A stretch of 64,000 nucleotides of DNA from Methanosarcina barkeri 3 (GTDB lineage: Archaea; Halobacteriota; Methanosarcinia; Methanosarcinales; Methanosarcinaceae): contig NZ_CP009517.1 in assembly GCF_000970305.1 (NCBI RefSeq), positions 4,464,001-4,528,000 of the forward strand, read 5' to 3'. Below are positions 53,993-61,771 of this stretch, one piece after another. Every line of letters begins with the position of its first letter. The first letter of the stretch is position 1. The notes beneath the pieces are model-generated. The model was not told where the DNA came from. It worked only from the letters and a program-made list of their open reading frames with translations, and searched no databases. Made by a program: the position numbers and the translations under genes.

Positions 53993-54313
53993 TTACAATT
54001 TTTCAAAACCCAAAGAAAATCCAGTTCTCATTGAATTCCGTAGAAAGCATAGAACAGGCACAGGTCCGATGTGCCTTCCGTCAGAAAAACTCTCAAACCA
54101 GTGTTTTCCGGGTTTAATCCCGGTAATAATAAAGAAATTATCCAGAGTTTCAGAATAATCTTTAACAGGATGAGCCCAACCGTTGAGATATTCTTCAAAA
54201 TAATAAATCGCTTCTTCATACCACGAAGAGGTTTTAGAACTCAGGCGGGCTTGCTGTTCAGACAGGAATTCCTCTAAAATTTCACGAATTGATCTACTGA
54301 CTATTGTTTTCAT
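53993..54313 (-). CDS. Short paralogue of the SAM-like family, internally deleted
   Basis: A 106-residue protein of unknown function. Its first ~45 residues (IREILEEFLSEQQARLSSKTSSWYEEAIYYFEEYL) match the start of the 247/237-residue neighbour, while residues ~68-88 (IKPGKHWFESFSDGRHIGPVPV) match that protein's C-terminal part (IEPGKLWVEDYLDPYREIGPVKV). The middle, about 110 residues, is absent, and the last strands are cut by TAA. It looks like an internal-deletion derivative that kept an open frame. ATG 54313 has aaggtcg upstream. Confidence 0.55.
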   Translation of the reverse strand: MKTIVSRSIREILEEFLSEQQARLSSKTSSWYEEAIYYFEEYLNGWAHPVKDYSETLDNFFIITGIKPGKHWFESFSDGRHIGPVPVLCFLRNSMRTGFSLGFEKL

Positions 54314-54403
54314 TTTATCGACCTTACAGCTCTTCTCTTTGAGATTAAATTTCGTTAGAAAATCCCCGGAAATATTTAATAATTCCAGAAAGTGCTGAGC
54401 TTT

Positions 54404-55117
54404 TCAATAAGGACAGCGGGAAGAAACTCCCTCTACATATACTATCTGCCAGAAGTCCCCGACTTTTACTATTCCGAAGTTAAGGTACCAGCCTACCTTT
54501 GCCAGCGAACTCACCTCTTCCGAAACCTTAACAGGCCCAATTTCTCTGTAAGGATCCAGATAATCCTCTACCCATAACTTTCCGGGTTCGATCCTCCTTA
54601 TCTCAAAATCTCCCCCTTTCCACTCTGAACTCTCTTCAGCCTGATATGCGTCTACATAATCGCAGAGCAAACTGCCAAATTTCTGAACCTGAGAAGCAGT
54701 CTTTTTCCCTTTTTTTCTTATATTCCCGACAATCTCAGCAAATTCACTATAGTGCTCTGGATCAAGGTAGTCTTTTTCATAAGCCCAGGACAGGAATTTG
54801 CGGAAAAAACGCCGCGAAGTTTCAACGAAAGCCGCTCTCCCTCCAAAATCATTAATCAGATAATCCTCAAGGAAATATTCAATATCTAAAGGCGCAATAT
54901 ACGCAAGGTCAAAAACCTGGCAGTATTCTTTATGCTCGCTTTTCTGCTTCTCTTTATAGAGCTTCTGATCCTCTTCATAAAGGTCGTCGAAAGCACAAAC
55001 GTCAAGATATTCCTCAAAAAGAGAGATTAAATTTTCATAGTCCTGATAAGTCCTGGGACTCAGCTCTCTTTTTTGCTCTTCTAAAAATTCCAGAAAAGCT
55101 TCACCTATCGTCTTCAT
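54404..55117 (-). CDS. Integrase-SAM-like domain protein, long form
   Basis: A 237-residue protein. The N-terminal part (TIGEAFLEFLEEQKRELSPRTYQDYENLISLFEEYL) and a later FVETSRRFFRKFLSWAYEKDYLD resemble the helical core-binding (SAM-like) domain of tyrosine recombinases. There is no catalytic Arg/His/Tyr domain. A C-terminal beta-rich segment follows (FEIRRIEPGKLWVEDYL...VGWYLNFGIVKVGDFWQIVYVEG). Function unknown. Start placed at ATG 55117 because paralogues begin MKT/MTT; an upstream TTG (55147) adds ten residues. Middle member of three related genes on the same strand. Confidence 0.62.
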   Translation of the reverse strand: MKTIGEAFLEFLEEQKRELSPRTYQDYENLISLFEEYLDVCAFDDLYEEDQKLYKEKQKSEHKEYCQVFDLAYIAPLDIEYFLEDYLINDFGGRAAFVETSRRFFRKFLSWAYEKDYLDPEHYSEFAEIVGNIRKKGKKTASQVQKFGSLLCDYVDAYQAEESSEWKGGDFEIRRIEPGKLWVEDYLDPYREIGPVKVSEEVSSLAKVGWYLNFGIVKVGDFWQIVYVEGVSSRCPY

Positions 55118-55456
55118 GGTAGTTCTAGAAGATGATTGTTCTTCCAATTTTTCAAGATTTTGCCCTGCTTTTGAGAGTTTCCGGCCTACTCTCCCCTACA
55201 GGAGAAAGAACCTCTAAAGGTTTGAGAAATAAACGAAATAAATGGAATCAACAGAACTAACGGGATTAACAGAATAAGCAAAAAAAGAAAAGGACTATCT
55301 GAAAATAGGCTTCTCAGACCTCTATTCCAGAAAAAGGCTCTTCTAATACATATTTCTCTTCAAAACATTTTCTGGTGTCTCATCAATCCTCAAAGATTCA
55401 ATGAGTCTGAATAATTGCAACTGATTTTATACGACATTTTTATTGATCATGTGGCA
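55118..55456. other. 340-bp spacer between SAM-like paralogues
   Basis: AT-rich, without repeats or a coding frame that I can support. It separates the long and first copies. Confidence 0.5.
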
Positions 55457-55867
55457 TCAGTACCTTTTTTTATACTTCCTGAGAACCTCACTGTTTACTT
55501 CAAAAGCTTTCTCGTCAATGTAACCTTTTTCCTGAGCCCATTCAAAGAATTTTTCAAGGATTTTTACAGCTGTCCCCGTGAATTTCTTGCCTCCTCCGAC
55601 CTCAACTACATAATCGTCGAGAAATTCCTTAATTCCTGACGGAATGAGATGCTCAGGGCCGAAAATATCGCAGTAACTCTTGTTCTCGTGTTCGTGCCGG
55701 GCATTATAAAGTTCCCTGTCTTCTTCAGAAAAAGAATCTTCTGCACTGAATTCAAGGAATTCCTCGTAAAGAAGGATCACATCTTCAAGATCCAGGAAAG
55801 CATCCGGTTTCAAGCTAGCTTCCTGTTCATTCAAGAACATCCGAAAAGCTTCATTTATCGTGGTCAT
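55457..55867 (-). CDS. Integrase-SAM-like domain protein, domain-only form
   Basis: A 136-residue protein related to the long form: TINEAFRMFLNEQEASLKPDAFLDLEDVILLYEEFLEF, then DRELYNARHEHENKSYCDIFGPEHLIPSGIKEFLDDYV and VKILEKFFEWAQEKGYIDE. It lacks the C-terminal beta-rich part, ending in a basic RKYKKRY. The conserved region between them (YCxxFxxxxxxPxxIEFLxDYx) may be a functional surface. ATG 55867 follows aggat. Function unknown. Confidence 0.62.
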   Translation of the reverse strand: MTTINEAFRMFLNEQEASLKPDAFLDLEDVILLYEEFLEFSAEDSFSEEDRELYNARHEHENKSYCDIFGPEHLIPSGIKEFLDDYVVEVGGGKKFTGTAVKILEKFFEWAQEKGYIDEKAFEVNSEVLRKYKKRY

Positions 55868-56048
55868 AATATCCTGCAGCAGTAGTTGTAATTATCTTTT
55901 TGCTGCAAAAGATTTTATATTTTTCTCATTGGCTTTCTGTACATGATTGGAGAAGTGATTTTCAATAGTCAGCTTCTCTAGACGGCATTCAGCAGTATCG
56001 AACCTCGTATATTCATAAACAGTAAAAAAAGTAAAATTGAAAAGAGAT

Positions 56049-56261
56049 AAGAAAAAAAGAGGAAAAAAGGAAAAAAGAGGAAAAGAGAAAAGAGAAAAAA
56101 GAGGAAGAAAGGAAAAAAGAGGAAGAAAGGAAAAAAGAGGAAGAAAGGAAAAAAGAGGAAGAAAGGAAAAAAGAGGAAAAAGGAAAAAGAGGAAAAAGGA
56201 AAAAGAGGAAAAAGGAAAAAGAGGAAAAAGGAAAAAGAGGAAAAAGGAAAAAGAGGAAAAG
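56049..56261 (+). repeat. 213-bp uninterrupted purine tract made of tandem repeats
   Basis: Only A and G on the plus strand. The left half uses gaggaagaaaggaaaaaa (18 bp), the right half gaggaaaaaggaaaaa (16 bp). It ends two bases before the argS stop, so argS mRNA would run into a pyrimidine tract. Confidence 0.96.
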
Positions 56262-56262
56262 T

Positions 56263-57972
56263 TTACATGGATTCTGGAGCTGCAATTCCAAGTGTATCAA
56301 GCGAGTTTGCAAGCACAATCCTTGCGCAGTTCACAAGAGCCAATCTTGAAACCCTGGTTTTTTCGTCCTCAGCAGCAATTACAGGGACAAAGCGGTAGAA
56401 CTGGTTAAAAGCATCAGCGAGTTCACGGGCGTAGATTGCAAGTACATGAGGTTTGAGTTCACGAGCTGCAAGGTCGATTATACTGTCAAACAATGCCATT
56501 TTCTTGATAAGATCGATTTCGGTATCCTCAACAAGTAGAGAAGGCTCGATTTTTGCAGAGGGGTCCCAGGCAGCTTCTTCTTTCGCCTTCTCAAGAATAC
56601 TGCAGGCACGGGCATGGGAGTACTGAATATAGGGAGCACCCTGCTTCTCAAAGTCCAGAGCTTCTTTCCAGTTGAAAACCGTGGATTTTTCCGGAGAGAC
56701 TCTTACTATATCGTACCTTACCGCACCAATTCCCACCATTTCAGCAACCTGTTTCTTGAACTCGCAAGAAGTCTCTGGACGGCGAGTTTCTACCTGTTCA
56801 AGGGCAGCTTCCGTAACCCTGTCAAAGAGATCATCCGCACTTATGAACTGCCCACGACGAGTGCTCATTGAACCTTCAGGAAGGGAGACGAACTCGAAGA
56901 TGACGACCTCAGGTTCCTTGATCCCAATTGCGTTCAGTGTAGCCCTGAGCTGGCCTGAGATCAACTTGTGGTCAGCTCCGAAAACATCAATTATGCGGTC
57001 TACCTGCCCGGCTTTCCATTCATGGTAAGCAAGATCTCTGGTTGTGTAAAGAGAAGTGCCGTTTGAACGCTGGATAACAAGGGTTTTTTTAAACCCGTAG
57101 TCGGAAAGGTCTACTACAAGAGCCCCTTTATCCGTTTTAGTCCTTCCGGTCGCCTTGATCCGCTCGACAATATCATGTACTGCGCCTGATTTAAGGAAAG
57201 TGGATTCATTGACAAATTTATCATGGACAACATTTAAACGAAGCAAGGTCTCCTTGATTCCGGAAATCGCCAGGGAAACTGCGTTATTGAAACTATCAAT
57301 CGTCCTGACATCCCCAACTTCTACCTTTTCCATAAGGGCATCGATTTCCTTTACATACTCCGGATTTTTATCCAGCTCGACGTTGGCTTTGATATACACA
57401 TCAGCAATGGCAGAATCGGGTTTTTTTGAAAGGTCAAGCTCAAAACGTTCGCATGCCCAGGAAACTACTGCAATCTGACGGCCCATATCATTGACATAAT
57501 ACTGTACCTCCACATTGTATCCTGCACGCCTGAGAATACGGGCAAGGGTATCTCCGATAATGGAATTTCGGATGTGTCCTACATGCAGGGGGCCATTAGG
57601 ATTTGCTGAGGTGTGCTCAAGTAAAATTTTATCCTTTGGGGCTCCACAGCCAAATTTTTCCTCTTTTTCAAGAACTGTAGTAACCGTTCTGTCCAGATAG
57701 AGCCTGCTTGCATGGAAGTTAATGTAAGGGCCAGAAGCACTTACTTCTCCTATATACGAACCATCAGGAATTTCGACTGCGGAAACGATACGAGTTGCAA
57801 GTTCTTTCGGGTTTTGCTTGTACAGACCTGCCAGTCTGAAAGCAGCCCTGCTTGCGAGGTCAGCGTAAGAAGAGGTTTCGAAATAAAGTTCGGAATCTTC
57901 AATTTCAAGTCCGGCCTTTTGGATAGCATCTTTTAAGATTGATGTAGCCTGAGCTTTTAATTCCAGGAACAA
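56263..57972 (-). CDS. argS: Arginyl-tRNA synthetase
   Basis: A 569-residue class I synthetase. The N-terminal additional domain (about 1-110) is followed by the HIGH-type motif ANPNGPLHVGHIRNSIIGD, YYVNDMGRQIAV, and GADHKLISGQLRATLNAIG. MSTRRGQFIS represents the degenerate KMSKS region. The C-terminal helical anticodon-binding domain (HARACSILEKA...AFNQFYRFVPVI) is complete. The start is TTG 57972 with aggtgat five bases upstream. The stop adjoins the long purine tract. Confidence 0.95.
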   Translation of the reverse strand: MFLELKAQATSILKDAIQKAGLEIEDSELYFETSSYADLASRAAFRLAGLYKQNPKELATRIVSAVEIPDGSYIGEVSASGPYINFHASRLYLDRTVTTVLEKEEKFGCGAPKDKILLEHTSANPNGPLHVGHIRNSIIGDTLARILRRAGYNVEVQYYVNDMGRQIAVVSWACERFELDLSKKPDSAIADVYIKANVELDKNPEYVKEIDALMEKVEVGDVRTIDSFNNAVSLAISGIKETLLRLNVVHDKFVNESTFLKSGAVHDIVERIKATGRTKTDKGALVVDLSDYGFKKTLVIQRSNGTSLYTTRDLAYHEWKAGQVDRIIDVFGADHKLISGQLRATLNAIGIKEPEVVIFEFVSLPEGSMSTRRGQFISADDLFDRVTEAALEQVETRRPETSCEFKKQVAEMVGIGAVRYDIVRVSPEKSTVFNWKEALDFEKQGAPYIQYSHARACSILEKAKEEAAWDPSAKIEPSLLVEDTEIDLIKKMALFDSIIDLAARELKPHVLAIYARELADAFNQFYRFVPVIAAEDEKTRVSRLALVNCARIVLANSLDTLGIAAPESM

Positions 57973-58420
57973 GATAAATCACCTATGAAAACTACGAAAA
58001 CAACGGAATAGCCTTAAGATTACTGAGTTTAACTTATTAGTTCTAATTTACTAAGTTTAATTTATAAAGTTCGATTCGCTACTTTTAATTCAATAGGTTT
58101 AATTCACTAGTTTTAATTTACTAAGTTTAATTTATAAAGTTTGACTTACTAGTTTTAATCCTGCAGTTTTAATTCACTAAATCTGATTCACTAAGTTTAA
58201 TTCTGCAGTTTTAATTCACTAAACTTAATTCACTTAACTTAATTCACTAAACTTAATTCACTAAACTTAATTCAACTGTATTAGTTTGTTTTTGATTTAG
58301 TTATTTTAATTTACCAATTATAATCCAGTGATCTAAGGGCAGTTTAATTAAAAAAGTGTTGGATAAAAATTATTGGCTGAAAATTGTTGGGAGAAGTATT
58401 TGCTAGGAGTCTGGATGAAA
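57973..58420. other. 450-bp spacer of degenerate repeats
   Basis: From about 58030 to 58280 it is made of diverged units like ttaattcactaaactt, a decayed array between prf1 and argS. No gene seen. Confidence 0.65.
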
Positions 58421-59668
58421 TCAGACTCCAGTACTATACCTGAGAATTGCAGCAATGCCTCCGAAAGCGTTCATAAGTTGTGACCCTTCGTCAAAATCAG
58501 TAGATACGAAAACAACTTTTGCGTTGCTTTTGTCAGCAAGGGCTGAAAGCTCGTCAACAATGTCAGTAACGTCCGTAACTTCAAGGGAAGCTCCACAGTT
58601 TGGACAGTTACCCGTTGTAGGGGCAGATTCTCCGGGTTTCCATCGCCGTGTCCACTTATTTTCATATCCGCAAACGCTGCAACTAGTGGTTACTCTTTCA
58701 GCCCGCAGATCTTCGGAAAGCAGAAGCATGTCCACAGCATTGATTTCAAGGTTTGCCCTAACCTGTGTTTCTCCATAGGCTACTTTGCCTGAGTCGGAAA
58801 TAAGTTCTTTAAAGAAGGCTCTGACAGCATTCTTCTGCCCCATAAGCTCAAGATCCTGTAACTTATCTCCGGCAGCATTCACAAGTTCCGAGAGCCCGGA
58901 CTCGTCAGTGTAAGCCGTATCAAAGAGCCCAAGAATTTTTCTCATAAGCTCGTGATGCAAGAACTCCCCGGCATAAAATTCTTCCTTCGTAGGAGAAGGG
59001 CCTCCTATCAGGATACCTTTGAGATCTTTAGGCTCAACAGCAAGGAAAATTTCACTTGCGGCGTCTCCTATCCTTTTATAGAACTCATGGATAGCAATTA
59101 ACCTGAGTTGCTGGAAACGATGAGAACTCTGACCACCTTTCCTCTGTTTTCCCGGAACGGTTGAGGTAAGGTTGCGGAAGGCCTGGATCCGTTTTCCGAC
59201 AAGAAGCCCTACTGTGGCTTCCCTGCGGTCAAGCACCAGAAGTCCAAACGTACCCTTATCCTTGAGCATATCCTCCAGGGGCTCAAGATAGAAAGAGGAG
59301 TCGCAGTGATACTTATAAACAGTAATGGGTTCCGGAGGGACAATTACTTCGCTCTCCATGTTCGTCTTGTTGGCCCCAATATCCACGGCCCCTGTGAAAT
59401 AAACGATCCCGTTTTCAGGAACCTTGTCAAGATATCTGAGCCTTGAAAGGAGAGATTCAATGGCTCCCTGTACGTTAGTCCTGGTAAGCTTGGACTTGAT
59501 ATTTGCAGCCTGTCCGTGCTCGTCTTTTAACTGGTTTGTAACGTCAAAAATTTGCTTGTCAGGCGGGATATAAAGAGAAATCAGTTCAGTACTTCTTCCC
59601 TTTTTATCCCTCAGGCTTTCAAGCTTCTTTTTAAATTCGTACTTTTCGTGTGCAGATTGTTCAGTCAT
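58421..59668 (-). CDS. prf1: Peptide chain release factor aRF1
   Basis: A 415-residue archaeal/eukaryotic-type class 1 release factor. The N-terminal codon-recognition domain has NIKS (HGQAANIKSKLT) and YHCDSSFY (YxCxxxF). The middle domain holds GGQ in GKQRKGGQSSHRF, which triggers peptidyl-tRNA hydrolysis. The C-terminal domain contains a zinc-ribbon-like CSVCGYENKW...CPNCGASLE. In an organism that decodes UAG as pyrrolysine, this factor competes with tRNA-Pyl at UAG. ATG 59668 is taken; an in-frame start at 59695 adds nine residues. Confidence 0.94.
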   Translation of the reverse strand: MTEQSAHEKYEFKKKLESLRDKKGRSTELISLYIPPDKQIFDVTNQLKDEHGQAANIKSKLTRTNVQGAIESLLSRLRYLDKVPENGIVYFTGAVDIGANKTNMESEVIVPPEPITVYKYHCDSSFYLEPLEDMLKDKGTFGLLVLDRREATVGLLVGKRIQAFRNLTSTVPGKQRKGGQSSHRFQQLRLIAIHEFYKRIGDAASEIFLAVEPKDLKGILIGGPSPTKEEFYAGEFLHHELMRKILGLFDTAYTDESGLSELVNAAGDKLQDLELMGQKNAVRAFFKELISDSGKVAYGETQVRANLEINAVDMLLLSEDLRAERVTTSCSVCGYENKWTRRWKPGESAPTTGNCPNCGASLEVTDVTDIVDELSALADKSNAKVVFVSTDFDEGSQLMNAFGGIAAILRYSTGV

Positions 59669-60520
59669 TTTAAATATTCCCCATGAAGATAGCAAAACTC
59701 TGATATTTCTGGTAAACTTGAGATTGAGTCCATTATTGAATTTTAAATTACCTTTTTAATCGAGATTGATAAATTTAAGATAAATTAACTTAGATTATTG
59801 AATAATTTTAAACTGCTGAGCCTGTCGAGGGTTTTAATTGGACTGGTTAGCATTTTTGAAACTTTCTATCAAATTTGAAAATATAAATAAGAATTTCAAC
59901 TTTGATATTCAAACGAGGCGTCTTCGTAATTTTTATTGCTCAGTCCATTGTTCGTTTAGCTTATCGGTTAATTTAACAAGGGTGACAGAAGATTTGATAA
60001 TGACAAATCATACAGCGAGGCCCATCTCACCGAAAGCTGAATGTAAAAACCGCTCTGAACACAAAAAACTAAGAGTAAGAATACACCGCCAGGAAAAATA
60101 ACACTCTGAAACTCCGGGAAAATATTCGGAAATCCCGGAAAAAGCTAGCTCCTTTGCCGCGTAAACTTGTCCTGTTTCGTGCTCTATTGATATCACTAGA
60201 TGTGAGACATAATTTTACTCAAACTGTAGATGAATATAAAACTGAATAAATTCATGATGGAGTTATACCCTAAATGAAACCTGAGTTTATATTTGTTTCT
60301 ATTCCCTCGACTTGTTATATATATTTATAAATATATAAAAGTATTTCTGTGAATCCAATTGGTTTACACTACTGATACTAAAGATAAAAACGCGAATTTG
60401 GCCAAAGTAGTGAACCTTTTTTGACAGGAGACTTTTTCCCGTTTACAGGAGTTTTTCCCGTTTATAGGAGTTTTTCTCTGTTTATAGGAATTTTTCTCGT
60501 TGATAGAAGATTTCTTTCTG
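59669..60520. other. 850-bp region, no convincing gene
   Basis: AT-rich spacer between prf1 and taw1, ending in the 19-bp repeat. A plus-strand frame at 59838-60101 has no recognisable features or good ribosome-binding site. Confidence 0.5.
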
Positions 60521-60560
60521 TTAACAGGAGATTTTTTTCTTGTTTACAGAAGACTTTCTC
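60421..60560 (+). repeat. ~19-bp imperfect tandem repeat, about 7 copies, entering taw1
   Basis: Unit gtttataggagtttttctc with variants. It extends past the taw1 stop (60521) into its last codons, giving the SSVNKKKIS tail. Confidence 0.85.
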
Positions 60561-61558
60561 CCGTCCTTTGATAACAGGACTACCCTGCTGATTTCAGATT
60601 CATCTGCGATTTTATACCCAAGATGTTTTGCAAGTTCCTGTGAAAACTCGATAACCTCTTCATGAGTAGGCATTGCAGAGCGATCAAGCCTGAGTCGCGA
60701 GAAACCCAGATGCATATACGCTTTTATTTCCACAAAGTCAGGGGAGGCTTTTTCGATTAGCCTGGCATAATCCTCAGGTTTGAACAAGTTTTCACCTTTC
60801 ACAAGGGTGGTTCGGATAACTGTCCTTGATTTTTTCTGCTTCATCAAGGACAAAGATTCATTGATCTTTTCCCAAAGGACAGGCGACCTTGGCTGGCAGA
60901 CTTTCAGGTAAGTCTCAAGATCCGGTGCATCGAGACTCATGTATAACTGAGAAGGGGAAACCTTTGCAAGCATCTCGGGAACTGTGCCGTTTGTGACAAG
61001 AAATGTCGTAAAACCTCTTTTTTCATACTCCTCGATAAGTTCCGGGAGATAAGGGTAAAAAGTTGGTTCTCCTGACAGAGAAATTGCAACATTGTTAGGC
61101 TCATTACCTTCAAGCCAGCGTTCCTTAAGTGCGTTCGGAGAACCTCCAAAGCCGGTGATTAACTTACGCTGGCAGACAATACTTTCTTCCACAATCTTCT
61201 CAGGAGAATCCCATTCCTCAGGTGCAGGAACAGGAACTTCAGTCGGACGCCAGCAGAAAAGGCAACGTTGATTGCACATAAGCGTTGGAGTCATCTGAAG
61301 ACAGCGATGGGACTGAACTCCATAAAACTTCGATTTATAGCAGAAGCCCTGATCATTCATAGCGTGCCTTAACCAGAGACAGGTCTTAACAGCTGAGTGA
61401 CGGCCTGCCAGAGCATAGCCCTGCTTTTTCAGGAGAGTTTTAAAATCAGGGATATCAAAAGGAAGCAAAACAGCGTCTTCTTCCCTGTTTTTCTCCCTAA
61501 CTTCAGGAGAATTTTCCCCGAAATTTTCTTTTTTTTCTTCCATCGGCATTTTCCGCAT
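60521..61558 (-). CDS. taw1: tRNA 4-demethylwyosine synthase (Taw1)
   Basis: A 345-residue radical SAM enzyme that condenses pyruvate with 1-methylguanosine-37 of tRNA-Phe to form the wyosine core. The radical motif is MCNQRCLFCWRP (CxxxCxxC). Upstream cysteines (AVKTCLWL, GFCYKSKFYG) bind the second cluster. Further marks are SLSGEPTFYPYL, LVTNGTVPEML, YMSLDAPD and KAYMHLGFSRLRL, all typical of TYW1/Taw1. The first ~35 residues are charged and variable; MPMEEKK offers later starts. The C-terminal tail is derived from a tandem repeat. Confidence 0.93.
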   Translation of the reverse strand: MRKMPMEEKKENFGENSPEVREKNREEDAVLLPFDIPDFKTLLKKQGYALAGRHSAVKTCLWLRHAMNDQGFCYKSKFYGVQSHRCLQMTPTLMCNQRCLFCWRPTEVPVPAPEEWDSPEKIVEESIVCQRKLITGFGGSPNALKERWLEGNEPNNVAISLSGEPTFYPYLPELIEEYEKRGFTTFLVTNGTVPEMLAKVSPSQLYMSLDAPDLETYLKVCQPRSPVLWEKINESLSLMKQKKSRTVIRTTLVKGENLFKPEDYARLIEKASPDFVEIKAYMHLGFSRLRLDRSAMPTHEEVIEFSQELAKHLGYKIADESEISRVVLLSKDGRKSSVNKKKISC

Positions 61559-61619
61559 ATTAAATCTTTGTGGTATATATAAGGATCGGAAAATACTTTT
61601 GGAGAGAGCTTCAGTGATC

Positions 61620-61733
61620 CAGTTAAAGTACAGTAACCCAGTTAAAGTACAGTAACCCAGTTAAAGTATAGTAACCCAGTTAAAGTACAGTAACCCAGTT
61701 AAAGTATAGTAACCCAGTTAAAATACAGTAATC
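61620..61733 (+). repeat. 19-bp tandem array, 6 copies
   Basis: Unit cagttaaagtacagtaacc; ends 38 bp from the stop of the PolD small-subunit gene, with a diverged copy between. Confidence 0.94.
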
Positions 61734-61771
61734 AAGTTAAAATCGAATAAACTTTGGTGAAAGTTTAAAAA

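Noticed and set aside
54392-54577. Plus-strand frames over the SAM-like family genes
   Set aside because: Antisense to better supported minus-strand genes that have paralogues.
59838-60101. 87-codon plus-strand frame
   Set aside because: No recognisable domain, no ribosome-binding site, composition like the spacer.
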